The notes under the pieces were generated by a model. It was not told the origin of the DNA and ran no database searches. It worked only from the letters and a program-made list of their open reading frames with translations. This document shows positions 24,110 to 32,989 of a stretch of 34,300 bases of DNA, piece by piece. Position numbers and translations under genes: made by a program. Origin of the DNA: Pirellula sp. Lineage in GTDB: Bacteria > Planctomycetota > Planctomycetia > Pirellulales > Pirellulaceae. The stretch spans positions 1 to 34,300 of the forward strand of contig JALOQS010000008.1 of the NCBI GenBank assembly GCA_025459355.1. Reading direction: 5' to 3'. Position 1 is the first letter of the stretch. Every line of letters begins with the position of its first letter.

Positions 24110-24634
24110 CAAAGCCAGTTTGTATATGGCCGAGGCTGTCTAGAATCTTTTAGATGGCTCGGTGCTATGAATAAACGTCATGAGAAGCCTGACTGGCTCC
24201 ATGGCGTTTTTTCGTTTTTGTCGACAGCTCAGCCCTGCTTCCGATCTTCTCGTCCTGTGCTCGTGGCCATACCGAGCAAGTGGACGTGGCGGTAATGTTT
24301 GCTTAGATCGCCACTCGTTCATCGCATTTGCTTAGCGATACAATCGTAACGCCTCCGGGTTCGCTCGACATTTTCTATTTGTAAGACGCAAGTTCTACTG
24401 CGTATCTTGACGAAATTCGTCGGTAATAAGAACTGTTGCGTCCTCCCCTCAATTTGCAATGTCAAGAATTGCGGATCGTTGAGTTCCGCATCGAGGTTGC
24501 GAAATCTTGCGTGGTTCAGTTCTTTTAAATCGCCTTGTTGATTAAATAATTATTGTCAAAAACTAGAATGTTGGTTAACTGAAGAATGTAAATTGCAGGC
24601 GCACGCCGCAGAATAGGATTGGTAGGCTCCCATC
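24110..24634. other. 525-bp gap between the two receptor genes
   Basis: It contains the MCP 1 terminator (24176-24219) and an interrupted palindrome GACGAA-A-TTCGTC (24409-24421). An A/T-rich stretch (24540-24590) includes TAGAAT and is where a promoter for the second receptor would be expected. No -35 element is convincing. No coding frame looks real. Confidence 0.5.
24176..24219 (+). terminator. Intrinsic terminator after MCP 1
   Basis: CGTCATG (24176-24182) pairs with CATGGCG (24200-24206) with one G-U, and AGCC pairs with GGCT inside. The stem is followed directly by TTTTTT-CG-TTTTT. This is a good factor-independent terminator 66 bases after the receptor stop. Confidence 0.68.
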
Positions 24635-27025
24635 ATGAAGATCAAGACTAAGCTGTTAAGTACTTTTGTCGCAATCGGAGTTTTTCCTATTTTTGGCGTC
24701 GGTGTTTGTAGCTATCTGATATCCAAATCGGCGTCGACGAAAGTGGGGAGTCACTCAGCAGACAGTTTGTCCGAGGTCTCAGAGAAAACAATATCGGTAG
24801 TCAATGAGATTAAACGATCGCACGTTATCGATTATTTTCAGAATGCGGCCAAGCAAGCCTCAGCCTTAGCGCAAGATTCCCAGTTGCCCATTCGGTTCCG
24901 AGCATTAAAAAGCGGCTTCTATCGATTCGAACAGGACCGAAAGGTTGTCGCAGGGGATAAAATCGACGATCGTCGTCAATTGGAACTTTTTTACCGAGGA
25001 GAGTTTTCGTCCAAATACAAATCCCAGAATCAGGGTAGGATTCCCGACGTGGATTCTATATTTGGTAAACTTTCTTCAGACGCAATGGCGTTACAGAACG
25101 CTTTTATCGCCAGCAATCCCAATCCGCTGGATAGCAAAGTGAAACTGGTTGAGTCCACTTACGGCTCCCAGTACGATGCTGCTCATAGGCAAGTTCATCA
25201 GCAGTATCTTGATTTCATAACCCGTTTCAACTTTTATGATTTGTTTTTGGTGGACTCCGTCACGGGCGATATCGTCTACACGGTTTTCAAAGAGACCGAC
25301 TTTGCGACGAATCTCATTGATGGCCCATTCGCGAAGTCTTCTCTCGGGGAAGCTTTCCGAAAGGCGAACGCTTCGCCAAAAAGTACGGAGCCCATTCTAG
25401 TCGATTTCGAAAGTTACTTTCCTTCGTATGAAACTCCGGCGAGCTTTATTGCATCACCGATTTTTGACGGAGAAGATCGTATCGGCGTAGTCGTGTTGCA
25501 ATTGTCATGCATTGAATCCCTAAATAAGGTCATGGATCTCGGTTCGACCCTGGGCAAGGGGACTGAAGCATACTTGGTAGGTCCGGATTATTTGCCGCGT
25601 TCCGATACGAAGTTGGATCGAGACAATCGTACGATTATCAAAGCCTTCCGAAATCCAAGTGAGGGACGAGTCAAATCACTGGCCGTTACAAAAGCGTTGC
25701 AGGGTGAGACGGGTGTCATTCACGACAGCAATTATCTAAACCAACCTACCATCAGCAGTTTTTCACCTCTCAGTATTTTTGGCCTTCGATGGGCTCTAGT
25801 TGTTGATCAGCCCGAAAAGGTCGCACTGGAGAGGGTAGAAGCAGTCAATCAGTTCAACGAAGAGGCGCAGTCGTCACTGGTGTTTTGGATCTTCGGCACC
25901 ATCTTCGGTACCCTTTGCATTGTCGTGCCTCTGTCCCTTTGGATCATCAAAGGTTTAATGCAACCAATCGAAGCGACCATCGAGACGTTACACAACATAG
26001 CGGAGGGTGAAGGTGATTTGACCAGACGGCTGGATGAAAATCGAACTGATGAGCTTGGTCAGTTAGCAAAGTGGTTTAATGCGTTTGCAAGCCGCATTCA
26101 TGACCTGATCTGCATCGTGACGGAAAATGCTCAATTACTAAGTGCTAATTCGGTGCAGCTCAGCTCAACGGCTGAATCTCTTTCTAGCCAGTTTTCCTCC
26201 AGCAAGCAGCAATCGGCGAGCGCTAATGCGGCTGCGGAGCAAATGTCGCTCGGCATGCAGAATGTATCTGATAAAACCAATAGCATGAACCATTCCATTC
26301 GCGCTGTTGCTGCTAGCGTTGAAGAGATGAACTCGACCATTCGAGAAATCGCGGGTAACGCCGAGAAGAGCGCTGTCGTGGCAGGACAAGCAGCGTCGCT
26401 TGTTGAAGAAAGCAACGATCGAATCACGGCTCTTGGCCAGGCTGCCAATGAGATCGGTAAAGTGACCCAAGTTATACAGGAAATTGCCGAGCAAACTCAT
26501 CTGCTCGCACTGAACGCCACGATTGAGGCTGCACGAGCTGGCGATGCTGGAAAGGGATTCGCCGTCGTGGCGACCGAAGTCAAAGAGTTGGCAAAGCAAA
26601 CAGCGGCAGCCACCGATGACATCCGGGCTCGTATCGAAGCCATCCAGGGATCGACAATGGACGCAGTAGGATCCATTCGGTCGATCAGTGACGTCATAAG
26701 CAATGTCAACGAGGTTTCGAGAACGATCGCCGCCGCCGTTGAGGAGCAAAGCATTACCACCAGACAGATTTCCGACAATGTAATTCAAACAGCCTCTGCG
26801 GCAGAAACGGTGGCTTCGGGAGTCTCGGAGACGGCACTTGCAAGCCGCGAGATCACGGCGAGTTTCGCTAGGGTCGATTCCATTTTGGTCACCTCAGCGA
26901 TCGGAGCCGATGAATCGAGAGACTCTGCTCGCGAGTTGAGCATCTTGGCGAGTGAAATGTCGCAACTGGTCGGACGCTTTAAGGTCCGAAAACTCGACAG
27001 GAATGAGAAAAGCAAACGATTATAA
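24635..27025 (+). CDS. Methyl-accepting chemotaxis protein 2 (paralogue of MCP 1)
   Basis: A 796-aa receptor with the same layout as MCP 1: TM1 at about residues 8-30, Cache-like sensor ([21 protein letters not shown]), TM2 at about 414-436, HAMP ([17 protein letters not shown]) and signalling domain. The cytoplasmic half is close to identical to MCP 1 by eye, and the sensor is clearly more diverged, which points to tandem duplication followed by change of ligand specificity. The hairpin tip reads [20 protein letters not shown]: the normally conserved Asn (Tsr N376 equivalent) is H622, through one AAT-to-CAT-type change at codon 26498-26500. It sits downstream of the MCP 1 terminator, so probably has its own promoter, and 176 bp before cheB. 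Confidence 0.93.
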   Translation: MKIKTKLLSTFVAIGVFPIFGVGVCSYLISKSASTKVGSHSADSLSEVSEKTISVVNEIKRSHVIDYFQNAAKQASALAQDSQLPIRFRALKSGFYRFEQDRKVVAGDKIDDRRQLELFYRGEFSSKYKSQNQGRIPDVDSIFGKLSSDAMALQNAFIASNPNPLDSKVKLVESTYGSQYDAAHRQVHQQYLDFITRFNFYDLFLVDSVTGDIVYTVFKETDFATNLIDGPFAKSSLGEAFRKANASPKSTEPILVDFESYFPSYETPASFIASPIFDGEDRIGVVVLQLSCIESLNKVMDLGSTLGKGTEAYLVGPDYLPRSDTKLDRDNRTIIKAFRNPSEGRVKSLAVTKALQGETGVIHDSNYLNQPTISSFSPLSIFGLRWALVVDQPEKVALERVEAVNQFNEEAQSSLVFWIFGTIFGTLCIVVPLSLWIIKGLMQPIEATIETLHNIAEGEGDLTRRLDENRTDELGQLAKWFNAFASRIHDLICIVTENAQLLSANSVQLSSTAESLSSQFSSSKQQSASANAAAEQMSLGMQNVSDKTNSMNHSIRAVAASVEEMNSTIREIAGNAEKSAVVAGQAASLVEESNDRITALGQAANEIGKVTQVIQEIAEQTHLLALNATIEAARAGDAGKGFAVVATEVKELAKQTAAATDDIRARIEAIQGSTMDAVGSIRSISDVISNVNEVSRTIAAAVEEQSITTRQISDNVIQTASAAETVASGVSETALASREITASFARVDSILVTSAIGADESRDSARELSILASEMSQLVGRFKVRKLDRNEKSKRL

Positions 27026-27201
27026 CGACTATGCCGGGTTGAATTTGGCGTTACCCGCCTAACTATAAACACCCCTGCCTCGAATTCGCGTGCAACAATT
27101 AACTGGGATGGCTCCCGATGCAGTTGATAGTTGGATTTGGGCTGCACGAGAGGAAGTCATAAACGTAACTCACCTTACCAGCCAAAAGACGGTTAGGCAC
27201 T

Positions 27202-28407
27202 ATGCAAACTGTAATGGGAAACTCAACATCAGGGATGCGAACGGGCTCAAGCCGTTCGGTAAGAGTCTTAGTTACAGATGATACGGCATTGTATCGACGA
27301 ATGCTGAGCGATCTATTCGCGCGGATTCCAGGCGTTGAAGTGGTTGGGACTGCGTATGACGGTGCCGATTGTCTCATGATGATCGATAAGGTGAACCCTG
27401 ATTTAGTCACTCTCGATATCAACATGCCAAAGCTGGATGGCTTGGCGGTTTTAGACCAGATTCGTAAACGCAAGCTTGGTGTCCATGCCGTCATGGTAAG
27501 CTCACCTACGGCTGAGAGCGCAGAGCAAACCGTACGGGCTTTGCAAAATGGTGCGCTGGACATGATCTTAAAGCCATCCGGAGCCAGTGTTGAGGAAAAC
27601 AGAAAGTCGCTCGAAAGACAATTGCTTCAACATGTTGAAACAGTTCAAGGGCTTTTAGCACGCACAGCTGGTCGCAGACAATCCAATGCATTACTGAGCA
27701 ATCGAATGGGGGAATCTGGCAGCGTTGGGCCAAGCTGTCGGTACCCAGGTCCAGAGGAAACTTCGATCGCCAATGCTGACAAAGGGTCGTTTGGTCGACC
27801 AACAGCAAATGCAGGTCCACGCAAAAAATGTTCGACGTTCGAATGTCTATGTGTCGGGGTCTCAACGGGAGGACCAGCAGCACTTGCTACAATTCTACCT
27901 AAACTTCCACGCGGTCTTCCTGTCCCGATTTTCATTGTACAACACATGCCCCCGGTGTTTACAAAGAGCATGGCGTTTCATCTCTCCCAGAGCACCTCGT
28001 TTCCTGTTATAGAAGCGACCGATGGCACGCTCGCACAACCCGGCAGTGTGTACGTCGCGCCGGGGGGGCGACAGATGAAAATCGCAAAGATCAATAACAG
28101 GCTCGAGATTTCTGTAACCGATGATCCCGCAGTAAACTCATGCAAGCCAAGTGTCGATTACTTGTTCGATTCCGTCGCTTCCGAATGTCAAGGAAACGTG
28201 CTCGCAATGATCCTGACAGGTATGGGGAACGATGGTTTAGCTGGTTGCAAGAAACTGCATGCACAAGGTGCGCATATCATTGCACAATCAGCTGAAACAT
28301 GCGTGGTTTATGGGATGCCTAGGCAGATTGTGGAAAAAAATCTGGCTGATGAAATCGTACCTCTCCCCGAAATAGCACAACGTTTGTGCCAACTACTCAA
28401 AGGTTAA
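27202..28407 (+). CDS. cheB: Chemotaxis response regulator protein-glutamate methylesterase CheB
   Basis: CheB removes methyl groups from receptor glutamates and deamidates glutamines. This 401-aa protein has an N-terminal receiver (about residues 20-135; acidic D26-D27, phospho-site D72 in VTLDINMP, K124 in ILKPSG). A long linker (about 140-212) follows, then the methylesterase domain with catalytic S221 (GVSTGGP), H248 (VQHMPP) and D344 (LTGMGNDG). The linker is longer than usual and polar. The ATG at 27202 leaves about 18 residues before the receiver core, and an AGG lies four bases upstream. It is separated from cheR by a single base, so they are co-translated. Confidence 0.95.
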   Translation: MQTVMGNSTSGMRTGSSRSVRVLVTDDTALYRRMLSDLFARIPGVEVVGTAYDGADCLMMIDKVNPDLVTLDINMPKLDGLAVLDQIRKRKLGVHAVMVSSPTAESAEQTVRALQNGALDMILKPSGASVEENRKSLERQLLQHVETVQGLLARTAGRRQSNALLSNRMGESGSVGPSCRYPGPEETSIANADKGSFGRPTANAGPRKKCSTFECLCVGVSTGGPAALATILPKLPRGLPVPIFIVQHMPPVFTKSMAFHLSQSTSFPVIEATDGTLAQPGSVYVAPGGRQMKIAKINNRLEISVTDDPAVNSCKPSVDYLFDSVASECQGNVLAMILTGMGNDGLAGCKKLHAQGAHIIAQSAETCVVYGMPRQIVEKNLADEIVPLPEIAQRLCQLLKG

Positions 28408-28408
28408 A

Positions 28409-29443
28409 ATGTCCCAAAATTCCTCCGAGAATGTGCTTTTCATTTTCGATTTTATCGAAGAGCTATGCGGCATATCGCTCGATCAAAACAAGAGCTATCT
28501 CATCGATGCGCGGTTGGCTCCCCTGGTTAAGCAGTTTAATGTGCGTTCTGCTACTGAGCTTGTAGAAAAAGCTAAGTCAGCTGGCGGCGACACCATTCGC
28601 AAAGCTTTGGTTGAAGCAATGACGACGAGAGAGACCTATTTCTTTCGCGATACGAATATCTTTGACGCTTTGAAGTTCAAAGCGATTCCAGAGCTTATCG
28701 ATGAGAAACTCAAAAGCAAAACCAATCGTTTACGCATTTGGTCTGCCGCTGCGAGCACGGGACAAGAGGCGTGCTCGATCGCGATGATTCTTTCTGAGAT
28801 GATCCCCGATCTCCCAAAATGGAATATCGAGATCATTGGAACCGATATCTCTGAGGATGCACTCGCGAAAGCTCGCAAGGGGGCTTACACCAAGCTAGAT
28901 GTCGATCGGGGGATGCCACCTGAATACATTCGAAAATACATGCGACCCACGGCGGATGGTTATCAGGTCCATGACTCTCTCCTTCGTATGGTTCGTTATC
29001 AGCAAATAAACCTGCTCAATCCTTTTCCATTCCGCGAACAATTCGATATCATCTTTTGTAGAAACGTTGCGATCTACTTCGAGAAGAAGGTGAAAATCGA
29101 CTTGTTTCGACGAATGCTTCCGCTGCTTCCAGCATACGGTTACCTATTCGTGGGCGGTTCCGAAACATTGTTTGATTGTGGTCCTGAGTTTAAAGCTCAG
29201 TCCCATTGCAAAGGCACATTCTATCAACCTAACCGGTCCTGCTACGCGATATCGGTAGGTCAGATTCAAGACGCGTCGTCTGTAAACGTCAATGCAGGGA
29301 TCATCGGAAAACCGGCGTCTCCAAGCCCGTTGTCAACGGCTCGCAGTACTGCACCAGCGACAGCCCTGGGAATTGGCGGTCTTAAGCGAACGCCCCCTTT
29401 GACCCCTGTGCAAACGAAACCGCAGACTTTACGAAAGCCATGA
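28409..29443 (+). CDS. cheR: Chemotaxis protein methyltransferase CheR
   Basis: CheR transfers methyl groups from S-adenosylmethionine to receptor glutamates. In this 344-aa protein the N-terminal helical domain carries MTTRETYFFRD (about residues 71-81). The SAM-binding domain has WSAAASTGQEACSIAM (111-126), GTDIS (144-148) and IIFCRNVAIYF (215-224). All of these are diagnostic. After about residue 275 comes a ~70-residue Ser/Thr/Pro/Ala-rich tail that is not part of the enzyme fold and looks disordered. No TPR domain is present. Translation is coupled on both sides: one base after cheB, and a 4-bp overlap (ATGA) with a small secreted protein gene. Confidence 0.94.
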   Translation: MSQNSSENVLFIFDFIEELCGISLDQNKSYLIDARLAPLVKQFNVRSATELVEKAKSAGGDTIRKALVEAMTTRETYFFRDTNIFDALKFKAIPELIDEKLKSKTNRLRIWSAAASTGQEACSIAMILSEMIPDLPKWNIEIIGTDISEDALAKARKGAYTKLDVDRGMPPEYIRKYMRPTADGYQVHDSLLRMVRYQQINLLNPFPFREQFDIIFCRNVAIYFEKKVKIDLFRRMLPLLPAYGYLFVGGSETLFDCGPEFKAQSHCKGTFYQPNRSCYAISVGQIQDASSVNVNAGIIGKPASPSPLSTARSTAPATALGIGGLKRTPPLTPVQTKPQTLRKP

Positions 29444-29745
29444 TGATGATCAGAAACAAGACTCTCATGTTATTCGCGAGTGTCGCTGGTAGCCTGGGCC
29501 TTGCTGTCTCCGCTTCAGCGCAGACAACAGTGATCCAATCGCCGCCCAAAACACCGTCGACCTATCGGATCATTGCTCCCGAGTCAGGTAAACACCACAC
29601 AAAAGTCTATGCGACGCAACCTGCGATCTTGCAGCAAAAGGCTGCCGCTCCTTACTCCTATGGATGGTTTGGAGCTGGGAGCACGGGGCAGTGGTCGAGA
29701 CAATTCGGTTCTTCGAGAAGCTATATTCAATGGAATCGAAAGTAG
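29440..29745 (+). CDS. Small secreted protein coupled to cheR
   Basis: A 101-aa protein with a clear signal peptide (hydrophobic core LMLFASVAGSLGLAVSASA, cleavage after about residue 28). The mature ~73 residues are basic and aromatic, ending in YSYGWFGAGSTGQWSRQFGS and a short SYIQWNRK-type tail. That C-terminal pattern (YGWFGA ... W-R ... QW) recalls small exported proteins I associate with planctomycetes, whose function is unknown. Its ATG overlaps the cheR stop (ATGA), so it is translated from the chemotaxis mRNA. There is no known chemotaxis protein of this kind. It could be an exported component acting with the receptors, or simply the last passenger of the operon. It ends two bases from the convergent BatA-like gene. 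Confidence 0.7.
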   Translation: MMMIRNKTLMLFASVAGSLGLAVSASAQTTVIQSPPKTPSTYRIIAPESGKHHTKVYATQPAILQQKAAAPYSYGWFGAGSTGQWSRQFGSSRSYIQWNRK

Positions 29746-29747
29746 CT

Positions 29748-31901
29748 CTACTCTGCGACCGGATTGCGATAGCTTCTTAACCAGGCAAATGCTGATTCGA
29801 AAGCGGCACCGAACAATACAATGCCCAGCAACCAACGCCATGAACCTTGCTGAGACTCTAACTCAACAGCTCTCATCTCACGCAACATTCCCTCGGTTGG
29901 GTTGACTGCTTTTCGCTCCTCCAGGGGAACACCCCATTGCAGTAGCCGGGTGGGGTCGATACTCGCCAACTGACTTTCGCGAGGTTCCAGATTTGCCGAT
30001 ACGCTACGAATCTGTCCCCCTGAATCTCGAATCGTGTAGTGACCGGGCATGGAAACGACCAAAGTTTGAGTCTTGCCATTTGCGACTTCCACTTTGGTTC
30101 CGTCTGGCATGGTGAGCTCACTCGGCCCAACGACTTGAATTTCATCTCCGATTAAAACATTCTCCGTCAAGTTTTGGTCCGGTATCTTAGTTTGAACATA
30201 CCGCAACATGAGAGGAAGAAACTTGCTCGACAATGCAAACTGGCTTTCGTCAGGTTGCCATCCGGCGGCCATCAAGGTCAATTCTCCTTGCCCAAAAGTT
30301 TTTCTCACTAAGGCCGGTCTGCCATGATCAAACTTTGCCAGTACTTGCAGCGAATTTTGCTCGCGCACTTCGAGGTCTCGTTGCTTCCAAAATCGAACCT
30401 TTGTGAAATCGCTGAACTTGGCATCTGCAAAGTCACTAAAGAGATAATCGGTGAAATCGATTTCTTGTAGCAATCGATAATCCGTGATGTCACCATCGTT
30501 GACCTCGATAACCTCATCGCTCGTCAATGTTCGGATCGCGGTCTGCCAAGCTTCCGTAGAACCGCTAACGGGGCTATCAAGCAACCAAAACACCGCCCCG
30601 CCTAGCTCCAAATAACTTCTCAAGCGTGACAGCGAGTCACCTTGGGGCAAACCGACCAAATAGCAACATGGCTCCGTCTTTGGATCCAAATTCCATTCGC
30701 CATTAAGCGATTGCATACGAAGCTCGATATTGTATGACTCACCACTCAAAGGTAGCTGTTGCAAGAAGTACTCGGCTGATTTCTCGTCAACGGAATCCTG
30801 GTTCGTTAAACAAGCTACGCGATAGGTTTGTTTCAAAACCGGAGAGCTATAATACTCGTTATCGAACTCGACCCGATCCCCAAAGAGCTTAAGACATTTC
30901 GCATCAGAGGGCATGGCCGCCATTCTGATGTTACGTGTTTGCCCTTGCGGAATCAAAACCTCTTTCAAGCTGGACTCGATCGTTCGCCCCTGTTGATCAA
31001 CCCATCCTAGCCTTAACGATTCGACACGACTCTGCGCTATGTTGCTAACGCGGACAATTGTGGGATTTGCAGAAGTCGGATCGGTTTCTATTTCATTAGC
31101 ATTGTCGACGCTCTGATCTTGGTCGGCGTACTCAGTACTAGATTTCAATACCCGGGCAAAAGCATTGTCGATCGAGTCTGATTGTGAACCAACAGGGATC
31201 TGTCGAACCACGAGTCCTTTGGGCCACTCGATCGATGCCAATTCGTCGTACTGCCCCCCTTGCTGAAAGTCTGATACGATCACCAGTTCCAAAGTGGATG
31301 GGATCGTGGCCTCGCTGTTATCCGATGCTTCACTTTCTCTAGAAAGCAATTCGACGGCTGCTCGTATCGTAGAACCAAAGTTGGTGTCCAACCATGTCGG
31401 CTCTAGATTCTTGAGCGATTGTTTGGCGAGAACCTGACGTTGCTCAGGACCGGCGTCTAAACTACTTTCCAAACTGAAGATCGGAACTAACTCCCGATGG
31501 AACGCATAAACCGAAACCAAATCAGCGGGCTGCGTTGAGTCAATCCACTCAATCGATTTTGCCCGAGCTAACTCCATTAATCCACTGCGTTTCATGCTCG
31601 CGCTGATATCGATCATCACCAATCTTCGCGCTCCATTACGAGCGGAATCCGCAGCGATCGGTGTATTCCAATAGGGTCTCGCAAATGCTGCGGCAACCAA
31701 CAACACCAATAAAGTACGAACGACCAAAAGCCACCACTGATCGATTTGACTACTCTTCGTTAATCGAGGTGTTTCCTGTTCCAAGAATAACGAGCTGCTA
31801 AATTCAATCTTGTCCTTTGGTCGCTTCCGAACCAAATGCGCGATGATGGGTGCGACGATTGCCAAGCCGGCCAACGCATAAAACGGAGCCAAAAAACTCA
31901 T
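29748..31901 (-). CDS. BatA/VWA-domain membrane protein
   Basis: A 717-aa protein with an N-terminal BatA-type segment: two membrane helices (about residues 4-23 and 55-73, the second in WWLLVVRTLLVLLVAAAFAR). A von Willebrand A domain follows with MIDAS motif D98-I-S-A-S102 (MIDISASMK) and later TNFGSTIRAA. The middle (about 260-640) is a large extracytoplasmic region with CARDB/glutamine-amidotransferase-like beta-rich character. A C-terminal helix (WRWLLGIVLFGAAFESAFAWL) closes the protein. Such proteins accompany DUF58 and MoxR ATPases in envelope maturation or stress systems. It follows the DUF58 gene by 12 bp with a strong AGGAG before its ATG, so the two form an operon. Confidence 0.87.
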   Translation of the reverse strand: MSFLAPFYALAGLAIVAPIIAHLVRKRPKDKIEFSSSLFLEQETPRLTKSSQIDQWWLLVVRTLLVLLVAAAFARPYWNTPIAADSARNGARRLVMIDISASMKRSGLMELARAKSIEWIDSTQPADLVSVYAFHRELVPIFSLESSLDAGPEQRQVLAKQSLKNLEPTWLDTNFGSTIRAAVELLSRESEASDNSEATIPSTLELVIVSDFQQGGQYDELASIEWPKGLVVRQIPVGSQSDSIDNAFARVLKSSTEYADQDQSVDNANEIETDPTSANPTIVRVSNIAQSRVESLRLGWVDQQGRTIESSLKEVLIPQGQTRNIRMAAMPSDAKCLKLFGDRVEFDNEYYSSPVLKQTYRVACLTNQDSVDEKSAEYFLQQLPLSGESYNIELRMQSLNGEWNLDPKTEPCCYLVGLPQGDSLSRLRSYLELGGAVFWLLDSPVSGSTEAWQTAIRTLTSDEVIEVNDGDITDYRLLQEIDFTDYLFSDFADAKFSDFTKVRFWKQRDLEVREQNSLQVLAKFDHGRPALVRKTFGQGELTLMAAGWQPDESQFALSSKFLPLMLRYVQTKIPDQNLTENVLIGDEIQVVGPSELTMPDGTKVEVANGKTQTLVVSMPGHYTIRDSGGQIRSVSANLEPRESQLASIDPTRLLQWGVPLEERKAVNPTEGMLREMRAVELESQQGSWRWLLGIVLFGAAFESAFAWLRSYRNPVAE

Positions 31902-31913
31902 CGAATTCTCCTG

Positions 31914-32819
31914 CTACCGGTTCGCCTGGGGGGATGGACGTCTTTGTGGGGATTGAATGGCACGCTGTTGTCGACGAAGCAACTCAAAGAGGGCAATCTC
32001 GATCGATTCGTCGGTACGCAATGGAATCCAACTCATTCCGTGATCGTTGGCCAGTTTGTTCCATGCGTTTTGGTGCATTTCAAAACGCGTTTTGTACGAA
32101 GCTGTTGCAGTACGAGGATCTACAAATATCTCTTGTCCTGTCTCCATGTCCTTTACCATGGCCGGCTTGTCCGTCGTCCACTCGGTTTCGCTGGGGTCGA
32201 GAGTTTGAATCAATACAATCTCATGCCCTCGAGCTGACAGCCGCGAAAAGGCAGGAAAGACGGGTTCGACCGGCAAAAGAAAATCCGATACCACGACAAT
32301 CAAACTGCGCTGACGGACAATCTCTGATAGGTGATTAATCGGATCCAAAAGATTGGTCGACTCGCCGCTTCCCTCGCGCGACAGCATCGAAAGGATTCGT
32401 TTCATCTGTCCGGGGCGATATCGGGCTGGTAGTACGTCAGCAATCTCACGGTCAAATGTTACTAACCCAACAGCATCTCGTTGTAACGTTAGATAAAACG
32501 CGAGCGTAGCCGCCACGGTGCGAGCGTACTCGAGTTTGTTGTAATTCAGTTTTCCATAGGACATTGACCGACTCTGGTCGACTACCAAATAGCAGCGACG
32601 ATTGGTCTCGTCCTCGAACTTTTTGACGTAATAGCGATCGCATCTCGCATACAGTTTCCAATCGATGGTTCGCGGATCGTCACCCACGGAAAAAGGTCGA
32701 TATTCGCTAAACTCAACCGAAAATCCATGCTTAGGACTTCGGTGCAGTCCATTGTGAAAGCCCGAGACAATGGACTTTGCACGCCATTGCAAATCGTCCA
32801 TCCGCATGATGGCGGACAT
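31914..32819 (-). CDS. DUF58 domain protein
   Basis: A 301-aa cytoplasmic protein. The DUF58 signature is clear: HRSPKHGFSVEFSEYRPFSV, then GDDPRTIDWKLYARCDRYYV and KKFEDETNR (about residues 26-75). A VWA-like MIDAS (VVDQSRSMSYGK, about 79-90) follows. DUF58 proteins usually work with a MoxR AAA ATPase and BatA-like VWA partners. The BatA-like partner is directly downstream, but no MoxR lies next to it in this window. The ATG at 32819 has a GGA six bases upstream; ATGs at 32807 and 32801 are close alternatives. Confidence 0.88.
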   Translation of the reverse strand: MSAIMRMDDLQWRAKSIVSGFHNGLHRSPKHGFSVEFSEYRPFSVGDDPRTIDWKLYARCDRYYVKKFEDETNRRCYLVVDQSRSMSYGKLNYNKLEYARTVAATLAFYLTLQRDAVGLVTFDREIADVLPARYRPGQMKRILSMLSREGSGESTNLLDPINHLSEIVRQRSLIVVVSDFLLPVEPVFPAFSRLSARGHEIVLIQTLDPSETEWTTDKPAMVKDMETGQEIFVDPRTATASYKTRFEMHQNAWNKLANDHGMSWIPLRTDESIEIALFELLRRQQRAIQSPQRRPSPQANR

Positions 32820-32921
32820 GTCGATCCAGCGATCTGAAGGGGCAGAACGAGAGTTGGCTGATGTAGTGCTAATAGACGACTCGTATTTCCTCGGGGATGC
32901 AATGCGTCACATGAGCGGCAA

Positions 32922-32927
32922 ATTATA
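32922..32927 (-). promoter_or_regulatory. Candidate -10 box upstream of the DUF58 operon
   Basis: TATAAT on the minus strand (preceded by GATACGC) is a perfect -10 consensus about 100 bases upstream of the DUF58 start, in the 170-bp gap after the DUF1501 gene. No good -35 is found at 16-18 bases, so this is tentative. Confidence 0.3.
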
Positions 32928-32989
32928 GCGTATCGCCCAACCGGCCGGGAACGAGGAAATCAACCTTTATCCAAAAGACCTCCAACGGT

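Noticed and set aside
24407-24432. TTGACG followed by TAATAA/TAAGAA as a promoter for MCP 2
   Set aside because: Spacing is 11 or 14 bases, too short for a sigma-70 promoter.
26131-26788. Antisense open frames opposite MCP 2 (up to 207 codons)
   Set aside because: Same cause as in MCP 1: codon bias of a conserved frame on the other strand. No ribosome site or domain.
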